A stretch of 64,000 nucleotides of DNA from Cololabis saira (lineage: Eukaryota; Chordata; Actinopteri; Beloniformes; Belonidae): the NCBI RefSeq assembly GCF_033807715.1, contig NC_084599.1, positions 5,323,625 to 5,387,624 on the forward strand, in the 5' to 3' direction. Numbering within the stretch: the first letter of the stretch is position 1; each line of letters opens with the position of its first letter. The notes below the pieces were generated by a model, which ran no database searches, had not been told where the DNA came from, and was given only the letters and a program-made list of their open reading frames with translations. Of the stretch, positions 23,201 through 29,750 are shown in pieces. The position numbers were made by a program, and so were the translations under genes.

Positions 23201-25718
23201 GACGACCCGTACGACAACTACCGCAGAGCCAAGAGCTACAACTTTGTTGCTCGCATGAAAGCGAGAGAGGAAGGTAACGAGCTTTCATCCTCCGATGTCA
23301 TCTCTCTCTTTTTACATCTGCTGTGGAATTAAAAATATCTCCCTCCTTCACACAACAGCTGGCTCAAGGTCTTAGCTTATATTAAACTCAAAGAGCAGGT
23401 TCTCACTTTCACGCTCCGGCAAAGCCTTTGACAAAACCTGGCAGCCCTGCATAGATTATTTAAACATTCACCTTGAAAATAAGTGAAAAGGGAATAATTA
23501 CAAATGAATAGACCAGATACCTCGCCCCCCCCCCCCCCGTCTGTTTGTTGCTGCTATGTTTTTGTTTTGTTCTCATTTTATTTCTCATTTCATGTAGCTA
23601 CTTATCTATTATTTCTTTTGCTTGTCTGTTTTTGTTTTATTTCTGATTTGGGTAGAGTGGGTGGGGAGGGAGGGTTGACAGATAATACAGGGTTGTTGCG
23701 TTCTGGTTTATGTTAAGATTTCTAATGTTCACTACCCTTGTAGCAGCTACTACCCAACAACTACTATTGGAAACGCCTTGTCACAGTGAATAGAGGGTAT
23801 GCATCACTGGAATGAGTGGCTAAAACAGCAGCAACTAGTAGGGGAAACTGTGGAGAAGACGGGATAACAGCCGATTATCGGCCTAAATTAAAGCAGTTGG
23901 ACTTGACAGTGACCCGTACAGTTACCCCAAGAACCAGTGGTCCATGGACATTAATATTTGGTACAGTTACCAAGAACCAGTGGTCCATGGACATGAATAT
24001 TTGGTACAGTTACCAAGAACCAGTGGTCCATGGACATTAATATTTGGTACAGTTACCAAGAACCAGTGGTCCATGGACATTAATATTTGGTACAGTTACC
24101 CCAAGAACCAGTGGTCCATGGACATTAATATTTGGTACAGTTACCCCAAGAACCAGTGGTCCATGGACATTAATATTTGGTACAGTTACCAAGAACCAGT
24201 GGTCCATGGACATTAATATTTGGTACAGTTACCAAGAACCAGTGGTCCATGGACATTAATATTTGGTACAGTTACCAAGAACCAGTGGTCCATGGACATT
24301 AATATTTGGTACAGTTACCAAGAACCAGTGGTCCATGGACATTAATATTTGGTACAGTTACCAAGAACCAGTGGTCCATGGACATTAATATTTGGTACAG
24401 TTACCAAGAACCAGTGGTCCATGGACATTAATATTTGGTACAGTTACCAAGAACCAGTGGTCCATGGACATTAATATTTGGCCACGAATCCAGTTTCTGA
24501 TATTTATATGTACTTAATTTCTACGCCGGGGAAATACACAAAGCAAAGCTTCAAGGCATACAAAAGTCTTGACGCTTGGTCCGACTTCAAGGCAGGATTT
24601 GTTGGAGAAATTAAAGTGATGAGGACACCGAACTTTATGATTTGACCGTTTAACGTTAGCTACCAGAAAATCCAACATTACCTGGTACAAAATGGGAACC
24701 ACAAATCCACGTTTTGGTGCCTGGAATCCAGTTGTTTCTGTGAATTGCAGCGATCCATTTGTCTCTTAAGCGTATTCTTCGTCAGTCTGTAAAACGATAA
24801 CTCAGATTTCTTGCTAAATCTATGAGTACAGTCGATCACACAACAGCTCTTTCCCATTTTAGATGTTTTCCAGTTGCTCAAACTGAAAGTTTACGCTGCC
24901 GCTCAGTCTTTCTGACACTCAGTCTTTCTGACACTCAGTCTTTCTGACACTCAGTCTTTCTGACACTCAGTCTTTCTGACACTCAGTCTTTCTGACACTC
25001 AGTCTTTCTGACACTCAGTCTTTCTGACACTCAGTCTTTCTACCACTCAGTCTTTCTGTCACTCAGTCTTTCTGTCACTCAGTCTTTCTGTCACTCAGTC
25101 TTTCTACCACTCAGTCTTTCTGTCACTCAGTCTTTCTGTCACTCAGTCTTTCTGTCACTCAGTCTTTCTACCACTCAGTCTTTCTACCACTCAGTCTTTC
25201 TGTCACTCAGTCTTTCTGTCACTCAGTCTTTCTGTCACTCAGTCTTTCTGTCACTCAGTCTTTCTGACACTCAGTCTTTCTGCCACTCAGTCTTTCTGTC
25301 ACTCAGTCTTTCTGTCACTCAGTCTTTCTGCCACTCAGTCTTTCTGTCACTCAGTCTTTCTGTCACTCAGTCTTTCTGTCACTCAGTCTTTCTGACACTC
25401 AGTCTTTCTGTCACTCAGTCTTTCTGTCACTCAGTCTTTCTGTCACTCAGTCTTTCTGTCACTCAGTCTTTCTGTCACTCAGTCTTTCTGACACTCAGTC
25501 TTTCTGACACAGCGTACCCGCTGTGAAGTTGCATCTGTGACGTCATGCGCATTGCCTCTATTGTTTACTGACTGTATGTGAACTGAAAAAAAAAAAGATT
25601 TGTAAAAAAAAAAAAAAAAAAAAAAGATCTGGAAAATTGTCTAAAAAAGCTCCAACTGTTCTCCTCCCTGCCTGGTTTAGTGAACCGCGAGCCCCCGGAG
25701 ACCCCTCCCCCTGAGTGA
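1329..25718 (+). CDS. cherp: CHERP, SURP/CID/RS/G-patch splicing factor (5' partial)
   Basis: Join of 1329-1502, 1766-1804, 4371-4540, 6749-6886, 6976-7127, 7323-7434, 8583-8672, 8793-9033, 10110-10273, 13240-13494, 13575-13767, 17009-17307, 18899-19032, 19119-19205, 20796-20942, 22722-22835, 22921-23015, 23088-23273 and 25681-25718. Every junction keeps phase and the sum is 2828 nt, about 942 codons; the family is usually a little over 900 residues. The start-codon exon is upstream of the window. Seen in order: SURP motif, CID/RPR domain ([23 protein letters not shown]), Gln- and Pro-rich linkers, the block [16 protein letters not shown], an RS-rich stretch, and a G-patch ([15 protein letters not shown]). 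Family knowledge: CHERP is a nuclear protein associated with the U2 snRNP that affects alternative splicing, and was first linked to ER calcium release. The identification is firm; the weakest parts are the 39-nt exon and the non-canonical intron after 13494. Confidence 0.96.
1766..1804 (+). CDS. cherp: CHERP candidate micro-exon 3 (39 nt)
   Basis: A 39-nt open segment sits between a good acceptor (pyrimidine-rich ...tttctccacttag) and a donor (gaag|gtattt). It enters and leaves in phase 1, so inclusion or skipping both keep the frame between 1502 and 4371. It would add about 13 residues, [12 protein letters not shown] plus a junction residue, in the acidic linker after SURP. Not confirmed by homology; it could be a cassette exon or a chance open segment. 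Confidence 0.55.
2262..3244. mobile_element. hAT MITE (983 bp) with exact 8-bp target duplication
   Basis: Ends TAGGGGTGTAAC and GTTACACCCCTA, flanked by CTTATCAC at 2254-2261 and 3245-3252. No transposase frame. In the intron between CHERP exons 3 and 4. Confidence 0.92.
3953..4006 (+). repeat. (GGAT)n microsatellite
   Basis: About 13 tetranucleotide units with GGAG interruptions. The rest of 3245-4370 shows only intron sequence. Confidence 0.9.
4371..4540 (+). CDS. cherp: CHERP exon 4 (Pro-rich linker and Gln-rich helix)
   Basis: The acceptor is ...gttgttgttgtag and the donor is CAG|gtaagg. It encodes [16 protein letters not shown], then [18 protein letters not shown] and ends at LRQ in phase 0. 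The [16 protein letters not shown] block is a strongly conserved CHERP segment. The donor is followed at once by a minisatellite made of donor-like repeats. Confidence 0.93.
4548..6572 (+). repeat. G-rich minisatellite built from 5' splice-site-like units
   Basis: About 2 kb of tandem units of roughly 12-24 bp, mostly variants of gggccgtagggcaggtga, fills most of the intron after exon 4. I estimate about 100 units. Most contain CAGGTGAGG or CAGGCGAGG. The first units begin within about 10-20 nt of the authentic donor CAG|GTAAGG at 4540, suggesting the array grew from intron sequence beside it. Runs of GGGG/GGG make G-quadruplexes plausible on the + strand. The long minus-strand open frames here are repeat translations, not genes. 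Confidence 0.95.
6749..6886 (+). CDS. cherp: CHERP exon 5
   Basis: Acceptor ...tctccctgcag, donor TCT|gtaagc; 46 codons in phase 0. It encodes [19 protein letters not shown] followed by [18 protein letters not shown], the start of the conserved region leading into the CID domain. Confidence 0.95.
6976..7127 (+). CDS. cherp: CHERP exon 6 (CID/RPR domain, first half)
   Basis: Acceptor ...cttcctcccag, donor TG|gtaaac. It encodes [20 protein letters not shown] and on to [17 protein letters not shown]. This is the CID (RPR) fold; in other proteins it binds the RNA polymerase II C-terminal domain, while in CHERP it is a conserved domain of less certain ligand. Confidence 0.96.
7323..7434 (+). CDS. 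cherp: CHERP exon 7 (CID/RPR domain, second half)
   Basis: Acceptor ...gtttcctccag, donor AGG|gtgaac. The first base completes a Cys codon, giving [20 protein letters not shown] and then [18 protein letters not shown]. Continuous with exon 6 in phase. Confidence 0.96.
7617..8445. mobile_element. MITE family with TGACTACGTTTACATGCA ends (copy 1)
   Basis: Terminal inverted repeats TGACTACGTTTACATGCA and its diverged complement ...GCATGGAAACGCAGTCA bound an 829-bp unit in the intron after exon 7. Internal stretches repeat a frame of the form gggttattg..aatattcggg. A second copy, inverted and without the nested insert, lies at 13857-14478. No coding frame; class unassigned. Confidence 0.75.
8074..8314. 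mobile_element. Nested TTAA-flanked MITE (241 bp)
   Basis: Terminal inverted repeats AGCAGCACAATGTAACTTT / complement bound a 241-bp insert with TTAA on both sides (8070-8073, 8315-8318). The sister copy at 13857-14478 has the uninterrupted site (ggttttaaaagga on the opposite strand), so the insertion and its TTAA target are shown directly. TTAA points to piggyBac-type or another TTAA-specific transposase. Confidence 0.82.
8583..8672 (+). CDS. cherp: CHERP exon 8
   Basis: Acceptor ...ctgttcctcag, donor CAG|gtcagt; 30 codons in phase 0: [20 protein letters not shown] and [10 protein letters not shown]. This is the conserved C-terminal edge of the CID region. Confidence 0.96.
8793..9033 (+). 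CDS. cherp: CHERP exon 9 (helix plus Gln/Pro linker)
   Basis: Acceptor ...tctccccgccag, donor G|gtaatc. It encodes [39 protein letters not shown] and then a Pro/Ala-rich linker. As I remember the human protein, a long Gln run sits at this point after the helix; here there is only a short QQPQP segment, and the long Gln run is in exon 13. Confidence 0.94.
9190..9977. mobile_element. High-copy fish-type repeat with AGGGCCCGAGCACT start
   Basis: The unit starts agggcccgagcacttacagt and ends gcgagggcccgttcattgctgcttgcagcttta. I recognise this type of sequence as a common teleost repeat, class unassigned. A short G-rich tandem (three aacccgggggg units, 9897-9933) lies near the end. No open frame is supported. 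Confidence 0.6.
10110..10273 (+). CDS. cherp: CHERP exon 10 (Pro-rich)
   Basis: Acceptor ...cttcccggtgcag, donor CCG|gtaaca. It encodes [16 protein letters not shown], then [20 protein letters not shown]. The IPPNKP.WFD block is a conserved CHERP signature in the proline-rich central region. Confidence 0.94.
11033..11439. mobile_element. Mariner/Tc1-type MITE nested in the hAT element
   Basis: Inverted ends CCGTATTTTCCGCACTATAA and its near-perfect complement, with TA on each side, bound a ~407-bp unit. TA flanks and the widespread GCACTATAAGGCGCAC end sequence point to a Tc1/mariner-superfamily element. No intact transposase frame. Confidence 0.75.
11555..11860 (-). pseudogene. BED zinc-finger remnant of hAT transposase
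   Basis: A 101-codon minus-strand frame includes [20 protein letters not shown], the C-terminal half of a BED zinc finger (the H-x4-H part), followed by a Lys/Glu-rich stretch. The N-terminal Cys pair and the catalytic and dimerisation domains are absent, so this is a transposase fragment inside the hAT element. Confidence 0.75.
11943..12776 (+). repeat. 22-bp minisatellite with ordered CATG/CACG/CGCG variants
   Basis: About 38 copies of a 22-bp unit (tcactcatgtatcactctct and two more bases). Variants are not mixed: a 5' block of CATG units, then a few CACG units (about 12237-12310), then a long block of CGCG units, with a final CATG unit. Three long open plus-strand frames here are translations of this array. 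Confidence 0.95.
13240..13494 (+). CDS. cherp: CHERP exon 11 (Pro/Trp-rich), followed by a GC donor
   Basis: Acceptor ...gtgctcttccag. It encodes [20 protein letters not shown], then [20 protein letters not shown] and [11 protein letters not shown]. The next exon must begin with AGA (R of RPPHFRG) in phase 0, so this exon must end at CAG 13494, followed by GCACGT rather than GT. The nearby GT (13499) would give the wrong phase. 85 codons. Confidence 0.93.
13575..13767 (+). CDS. cherp: CHERP exon 12
   Basis: Acceptor ...gttctacag, donor G|gtcaga. It encodes [20 protein letters not shown] and [20 protein letters not shown] to [11 protein letters not shown]. Highly conserved CHERP block. The intron is only 6-7 nt long before a CA repeat begins. 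Confidence 0.95.
13774..13858 (+). repeat. (CA)n microsatellite directly after a splice donor
   Basis: About 42 uninterrupted CA dinucleotides start 7 nt after the last base of exon 12. The overlapping repetitive frames on both strands are not genes. Confidence 0.97.
13857..14478. mobile_element. MITE family with TGACTACGTTTACATGCA ends (copy 2, inverted)
   Basis: Starts ctgcgtttccatgcatcaata and ends tgactgcatgtaaacatagtca; it is the reverse-oriented sister of the unit at 7617-8445 but lacks the 241-bp TTAA insert. The left end abuts the CA repeat. Confidence 0.75.
14631..15300 (-). mobile_element. 5'-truncated L2-like LINE (reverse transcriptase C-terminus)
   Basis: The minus-strand frame 14782-15300 (172 codons) reads [60 protein letters not shown] and [13 protein letters not shown]. 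These are the reverse-transcriptase thumb/C-terminal motifs of L2/Rex-type non-LTR elements. The 3' UTR runs down to about 14631. The 5' end is truncated at an inverted duplication. Confidence 0.85.
15239..15361. repeat. 58-bp perfect inverted repeat at the LINE 5' end
   Basis: 15239-15296 and 15304-15361 are exact reverse complements around a 7-nt spacer. The left arm is LINE sequence; the right arm is the same LINE sequence inverted. This looks like an aberrant reverse-transcription product at the truncated end. Confidence 0.92.
15437..16435. mobile_element. Tc1-type foldback MITE (copy 2), interrupted by hAT
   Basis: Starts CAGGACTGTCTCAGAAAATT and ends with the diverged complement ..TTTCTGAGACAATCATG, with TA on both sides (15435-15436, 16436-16437). 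The two halves are inverted copies of one another. It is split at its centre by the hAT MITE at 15651-16276. Confidence 0.85.
15651..16276. mobile_element. hAT MITE (626 bp) with exact 8-bp target duplication
   Basis: Ends TAGGGCTGGGCGATATATCG and complement ..ATATCGCCCAGCCCTA, flanked by AGCTGTAG on both sides (15643-15650, 16277-16284). Inside is AT-rich with no transposase. Confidence 0.9.
16535..16690 (+). pseudogene. Myb/SANT-like fragment of a Harbinger element
   Basis: The plus frame reads [20 protein letters not shown] and then ..[18 protein letters not shown]. This resembles the Myb/SANT-like DNA-binding protein encoded next to Harbinger transposases (W..E....L). It is short and lacks both ends. 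Confidence 0.55.
17009..17307 (+). CDS. cherp: CHERP exon 13 (Gln run and [12 protein letters not shown] block)
   Basis: Acceptor ...ttgtctctgcag, donor AAG|gtgagt. It encodes [36 protein letters not shown], 19 consecutive Gln codons at 17167-17223 (mixed CAG/CAA) and then [20 protein letters not shown]. The last block is nearly invariant in the family as I know it. The Gln run is length-labile sequence inside a coding exon. Confidence 0.95.
17454..18640. mobile_element. Harbinger-type MITE family A (copy 1), interrupted
   Basis: Ends TGGCGCTTTTCCACCAGCACCTACTC (shown short: tggcgcttttccaccagcac) and complement ..gtaggtactagtggaaaagcacca, flanked by TTA at 17451-17453 and 18641-18643. TTA duplications are typical of PIF/Harbinger. 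Another copy at 44639-45268 lacks the internal insert, which here is family B at about 18096-18574. Confidence 0.82.
18096..18574. mobile_element. Harbinger-type MITE family B nested in family A
   Basis: Ends ..gagttatggttctgcgtcaaa and ..ggcgcagaaccataactccgcctt. It matches the complete copy at 50300-50783 in opposite orientation. Comparison with the uninterrupted family A copy (ctactcagcacgttagacccc) places its borders to within a few bases. Confidence 0.75.
18899..19032 (+). CDS. cherp: CHERP exon 14
   Basis: Acceptor ...ctgccacgcag, donor AG|gtaaac. It encodes [20 protein letters not shown] and [20 protein letters not shown] to RPRN. Highly conserved CHERP block. Confidence 0.96.
19119..19205 (+). 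CDS. cherp: CHERP exon 15
   Basis: Acceptor ...tcctcctgcag, donor AG|gtgagc. It encodes [20 protein letters not shown] and KKEQEKRN. Basic C-terminal lead-in to the RS region. It lies 86 nt after exon 14. Confidence 0.96.
19926..20643. mobile_element. Probable decayed hAT element with nested palindrome
   Basis: The right end ..ttttagtccataccgcccatcccta is a hAT-type end; the left end near 19926 is only weakly complementary. The plus frame 20051-20269 begins [20 protein letters not shown], which I read as a possible hAT transposase N-terminus, not a host gene. The palindromic MITE at 19981-20042 lies inside. Confidence 0.4.
19981..20042. mobile_element. Minimal 62-bp palindromic MITE (family B ends only)
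   Basis: agcctgatttatggttctgt is followed almost at once by its complement ..cgcagaaccataaatcaggct. Only the terminal repeats of family B-like elements remain. Flanks are TGA/TAA, so the target duplication is imperfect. Confidence 0.75.
20796..20942 (+). CDS. cherp: CHERP exon 16 (RS-rich)
   Basis: Acceptor ...gtttgtcctcag, donor AG|gtcagt. It encodes [20 protein letters not shown] and further Arg-Ser dipeptides. RS regions are phosphorylated and mediate contacts among splicing factors. Confidence 0.94.
21430..22610 (-). mobile_element. 5'-truncated LINE fragment, interrupted by hAT MITE
   Basis: The minus frame around 22386-22580 includes [20 protein letters not shown], resembling the C-terminal tail of LINE reverse transcriptases. 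Sequence at 21430-21600 looks like its 3' UTR. The coding part is short and degenerate. Element limits are approximate. Confidence 0.5.
21602..22224. mobile_element. hAT MITE (623 bp)
   Basis: Ends TAGGGGTGTGCAA and TTGCACCCACCTCTA, flanked by AATTCAAC (21594-21601) and ATTTCAAC (22225-22232), an 8-bp duplication with one mismatch. No transposase frame. Confidence 0.8.
22722..22835 (+). CDS. cherp: CHERP exon 17 (RS-rich)
   Basis: Acceptor ...gctctctccag, donor CC|gtaagt. It encodes [20 protein letters not shown] and ..[15 protein letters not shown]. Continues the RS region. Confidence 0.93.
22921..23015 (+). CDS. cherp: CHERP exon 18 (start of G-patch)
   Basis: Acceptor ...ggctctccacag, donor G|gtacgg. 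It encodes [20 protein letters not shown] and [11 protein letters not shown], leading into the G-patch. The preceding intron is only 85 nt. Confidence 0.95.
23088..23273 (+). CDS. cherp: CHERP exon 19 (G-patch and conserved tail)
   Basis: Acceptor ...ggttgtgcag, donor G|gtaacg. It encodes [40 protein letters not shown] and [21 protein letters not shown]-patch glycines G-W-x-x-G-x-G-L-G are all present. G-patch domains commonly bind DEAH-box helicases or RNA. Confidence 0.96.
23927..24480 (+). repeat. 43-bp minisatellite, 13 copies
   Basis: Thirteen copies of a 43-bp unit (accaagaaccagtggtccat ..), with a few 45-bp variants carrying two extra C. Each contains the palindrome CCATGG. It lies in the last CHERP intron. 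Open frames here are repeat artefacts. Confidence 0.95.
24514..24884 (-). pseudogene. THAP-domain remnant of a transposon
   Basis: The minus frame 24678-24881 contains [20 protein letters not shown] followed by SFYRL, resembling the start of a THAP zinc finger (C-x2-4-C). The remainder appears frameshifted into 24514-24702 and the later C-x2-H cannot be placed confidently. THAP fingers occur in P-element and Kolobok transposases. It sits between two minisatellites in the last CHERP intron. Confidence 0.5.
24902..25512 (+). repeat. 16-bp minisatellite, about 38 copies
   Basis: Unit actcagtctttctgac with variants ctgtc, ctacc and ctgcc at the unit end. It is pyrimidine-rich and ends about 170 nt before the final CHERP exon. 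Confidence 0.95.
25681..25718 (+). CDS. cherp: CHERP exon 20 (last coding exon)
   Basis: Acceptor ...tgcctggtttag. The exon completes a Val codon and adds [11 protein letters not shown] before TGA at 25716-25718. The short Pro/Glu tail differs from the human C-terminus I recall (ending soon after KARDE), but the splice phase is right and the poly(A) signal follows at a suitable distance. Confidence 0.85.
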
Positions 25719-26245
25719 TCGGCCCACCCCCGTCAGGATTCTGGTCACCGTTCCCAAGTCCTTCCTGCTCCAGCGTGCTTTAGCCCCAACAACACGCTGG
25801 TGTTTCCACTCGTTCATCCGTGTGTGAGCTGGACGCCTGTTCTGACGTCGCTACGCTGGACTTCTCACAGTCAGAATCCACCCTGGCAGGACTTTCTCTC
25901 ATCACACCCACACATAATTGTTGAACATTAATGATTAATGTGTCACTTACTCCGTTCACTTCATTCTTTTAAATTGAATATGTTTGTTTAAGCTCATTGA
26001 GATCAAAGAGGAAGCCACTTTTGTTTGAGTTGTAGAGATGACCAGAGCCTCCAAGGGAATAATGGATATGGTTTGTTTTTAACTGCGCCCTCCTGGAAAA
26101 CTGTTTCATGGGGGGATTTACAACATTAAATGTTAGTCTGTCGTTTTGTTCGTAGTAAAACAGGAACTGTACAAACAAAATGTGTATATTTATCTCCACG
26201 AGCGCGTCGTAGAGAGATCAATAAACACATCCTGACTCCCAAATG
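25719..26245 (+). other. cherp: CHERP 3' untranslated region
   Basis: Non-coding sequence from the stop codon to about 20 nt past the AATAAA. The exact cleavage site is inferred. Confidence 0.7.
26220..26225 (+). promoter_or_regulatory. cherp: CHERP polyadenylation signal AATAAA
   Basis: Canonical AATAAA, 502 nt after the stop codon, followed by a GT-rich stretch (tgttgtgtctgtt), as expected downstream of a cleavage site. Confidence 0.7.
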
Positions 26246-26329
26246 CTGTTGTGTCTGTTAATCCTGGTGACTTGGTGCTGCTGACGTTGGTTAATGCAAC
26301 ATTAGTGCCGTCTGTGCTATGATGCATTC

Positions 26330-26530
26330 TGATTCCTGACTGAAAAACTTCACATCATTTCTGTACAGGTGGTCACATAACTGACTTGTAATTACCTTTT
26401 CCAGAATTTTAGATACAAATGGAAGGTTTGAAATTGGTCTATAATTGGCTAAAACATCTGGATTTGATTTAAAAGATGAATTACTGCGACTTTAAAAACC
26501 TGCGACACACATCCTGAAAGTAGGGATGAA
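26330..26530 (-). mobile_element. LINE reverse-transcriptase fragment (N-terminal motif)
   Basis: The minus strand at about 26395-26455 reads NYRPISNLPFVSKILEKVI, a classic LINE reverse-transcriptase motif. The frame is otherwise broken. Confidence 0.7.
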
Positions 26531-26544
26531 CTGATCTGGTCCAG

Positions 26545-27150
26545 TATTATCAAATCAAACTTTATTTGTATAGCGTTTTTCATGCATAAAACTGCAACAC
26601 AAAGTGCTTTACATAAAAACAATACGCAAACATAAAACTTAAGGCCCAAGACCATTAAAACACTTAAAAACTAGTAAAATAACCTTAAAATCGATCCTGA
26701 AGCGCACGGGGAGCCAATGCAGCGATTTTAAAACAGGTGTAATGTGCTCCCGCCCTCTGGTCCTCGTCAGCACGCGTGCAGCGGAATTCTGTCATAATTG
26801 TAGGTTGTACATGTTCTTTTTAGGAAGACCAGAGAGCAGGGCGTTACAATAATCTAAACGACATGAGATAAAAGCATTAGCACCTCCGCACTAGCCTGAG
26901 AGAGAAACGGACTGACTCTAGCTATGTTCTTAAGATGGTAAAAACATATCTTTATGTTTTTAATATGTGCAATAAAAGTGAGCTCAGAGTCAAAAATCCC
27001 ACCCAGATTTTAACTGATTTTAAGGGTTTAAAATCCTGTAACTTTGGTAAAAGTTTCTCTCTCTGGCCTTCAGGACCGATGAGTAAAACCTCTGTTTTGT
27101 CCTGGCACACTACTCCGGTCTCCGCGTGTGGGGAAAAAAGCTTCACTGTA
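26545..27150 (-). mobile_element. L2-like LINE fragment (reverse-transcriptase C-terminal part and 3' end)
   Basis: The minus frame 26952-27146 contains DKTEVLLIGPEGQREKLLPK, and the sequence onward corresponds to the thumb region (..RVLTRTRGREH-like when read through frameshifts), ending in a 3' UTR near 26545. Degenerate. Confidence 0.7.
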
Positions 27151-27302
27151 TCCAGAAATAACGGAGTAACGCACCGTTTGGTAACGGTAACGGCGTTACT
27201 GAATTTAAAAAGTAATGCGTTAGATTATTAGTTACCACAAAACTAGCGGCGTTACTGTAACGCGTGTTTCAGTAATGGATGTCCCTCCCATCACCTGTGG
27301 TC

Positions 27303-27572
27303 TCCAGCTGCAGGGAGCAGCTGCAGGAACCAGCTGCAGGGAGCAGCTGCAGGAACCAGCTGCAGGGAGCAGCTGCAGGAACCAGCTGCAGGGAGCAGCT
27401 GCAGGAACCAGCGGCAGGGAGCAGCTGCAGGAACCAGCTACAGGAACCAGCTGCAGGGAGCAGCTGCAGGGAGCAGGTGCAGGGAGCAGCTGCAGGAACC
27501 AGCTGCAGGGAGCAGCTGCAGGGAGCAGCTGCAGGAACCAGCGGCAGGGAGCAGCTGCAGGAACCAGCGGCT
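27303..27572 (+). repeat. CAGCTGCAG-based minisatellite
   Basis: About 13 units alternating cagctgcagggag and cagctgcaggaac. The units are rich in the overlapping palindromes CAGCTG and CTGCAG. The two Gln/Ala-rich open frames are artefacts. Confidence 0.93.
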
Positions 27573-27599
27573 CAACAGTTTCCTCCTCAGCTTGGGTTC

Positions 27600-28769
27600 A
27601 CTCCCTTACAGACACAATCTCATGATGGTTGAGCAAGAAATGGCTTTTTTTACATCCTTCATCCTCTCCAGTCTCCTCCCACTCTGCATCAACGACGTCT
27701 CCTCTTCAACCCAGGTGGATTTAAGACCTTGTTCTGGCTTTTATTTAAGTTGAGAAACTGAAATCCTGAATACATGTACATTAATCCCAGTATGAAATGA
27801 ATGCATTGAGGCTTAATCAGTTGTTTGTTTCTTGTTGTTACTCATCACAAGAGATGTTGACGAGCAGGAATCAGCTCCGGCCTGAGCTGCTGGAGCTTCA
27901 CCTCTTCCAACAAACCGCATTCCTTCAGCCGTCTTCTCCCGGCGCTGTCATGATTTTAATATTCAACCTGCTCAGTGAGGTGTTGAGGCTCTGACACGGG
28001 ACTCGGATATACTTTTCTTTTTAATGCTTCTACATTTATTGGAATGTCTGCTCCTTATGCTTTTGGGAGGAACATTTGTTTCAAATTATTTTATTTATTT
28101 TTTTTAAACGACCAGTGCTGATGTCTTTCCCTCTTGGCATTATGTTCACAGTAACACAGGTCTGAACGTTCCAGACCAGCAAACTGTGAAAACGGCTGGA
28201 TGATCAGTTCATCAGGGAAGAGGATGCATCCTTCCTGAATCCTGGAGAAGCACTAGTGGATATTTAGTATTCCATGTGATTTTCTTATATTTATTCTTAT
28301 TCTTATATTTATTCTTATATATATTTATATATATATTATTTCTTATAATAATAATAGGCCTAATCAGAGCCGGCCCAAGGCATAAGTGAACTAAGCGGCT
28401 GCTAGGGGGCCCCCAAGAGTTAAAAAAAATATTTTTTAAAGTGTGAGTGATTCATACATTATCAAAAGTATGTTATTGTACAAAAACAATAATTAATATT
28501 ACTTAAACAATATTATGTTAACAGACTAGAGTAGACTTCAAATTGCTTCAACATTGCTGTTGCAGTTTTTTTTTTTAAACCAAAAATAAAGTAGATAACG
28601 TGTTTACAGTAAATGGTTTATAAATGATCTATTTGATTATTGTTTTTTTTTTAGTAGGCCTACACTGTAGATGACACTTGTAACGACAGTTGCAGTTGCA
28701 GCCTTGGCCGCAGGGGGGCGCTGTGGACCCAGCACCGGCCCCCGGGGCGTCCCGGGAGGTCCCGACTGA
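27600..28769. other. Intergenic, no gene recognised
   Basis: AT-rich sequence with a TATTCT/ATAT tract near 28280-28345 and one end of a ggccggcccaaggc repeat near 28374. I see no splice-bounded exon. Confidence 0.6.
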
Positions 28770-28898
28770 AGGCTGATTTATGGTTCTGCGTTACACTAAC
28801 GCAGAGCCTACGGCGTAGGGTACGCGGCGACACGCACCGTATGGTGCGCGTCTGTTTTTAGCTCTGCGTCGATTTAACGCGGAACCATAAATCAGGCT
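28770..28898. mobile_element. Short foldback MITE (family B-like ends)
   Basis: ggctgatttatggttctgcg ... cgcggaaccataaatcaggct, 129 bp, with the interior also partly self-complementary (acgcaccgtatggtgcgcgt). Confidence 0.75.
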
Positions 28899-29357
28899 TC
28901 ACACTCAGCCTCCCAGGGACGACTGTTCACCAGAAAGGTGAAGCAGCCAAGAAAACATCCTGCAGAGAAACACGCAGAGAAACAGTGACGCCGGGACGGC
29001 ACATGACCCCGGGAGAGGTGCAGATTAGCGGGATGATGGAGTCTGTGGTCGTCTGTTCTCACACCGGAGTTAATAAGAGAGTTATAAATGCGGCTCCACA
29101 AGTCTGGAGGGAAACACTAACACATGAAGATGATTTACAGGATGGATAAGCTTGGAAAAAGCGTCCTGATCGATCACCAGAGAACAGTCACATTTACAAC
29201 CATATAGTATTCAGAATTAAAACAATGTCCAAACATTAACCAGTTAAATATAAAAACAGGATTTTCACAAGGTACAAAGAGGAAGGGGTTTAGCGGCTTT
29301 TAGGGGCCTGATATAACACTATTGGGTGAAGTTAGTTTAGTTTTTTGCCAATTATAT

Positions 29358-29748
29358 TGTAAGGCAGTCGCAATAGAGAAGTTTGTTCCTCCTCCATCCC
29401 CTTACATGGGATGTTACTTGTTAACGAATAGAGGTTTTCATTGGTTCGTGAACCGGACACGAACGCGCAAGGACCACGAGACTTGATGAGAGTTAGTTGT
29501 TGGTTTTGAACTAGGTTGAATGATGCTCACGGCTCATCGCATGGACAGTGCTAACTGCTGTTCTGTGCCCGAGCTAGAGCCCACAACCCATTAACTGCTT
29601 GGCCTGATATAAACCACTGCATGTTCTGTACTCACCTGCTCCAAGTTGAGTAAAGTTCTAAACAGAAGATCCCTTGTCGTGTGAAGTGATTTCCACCCAC
29701 GCATCCCGACGAAGCAGCTTAGCTTCCACACAGAGCCACAACGCGACA
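29358..29748 (+). repeat. 5' LTR (391 bp)
   Basis: Starts tgtaaggcagtcgcaata, ends cacaacgcgaca. Read base by base, it shows no difference from the 3' LTR. A TATA-like gatataaa lies near 29606, suitable for promoter activity. Confidence 0.96.
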
Positions 29749-29750
29749 AA

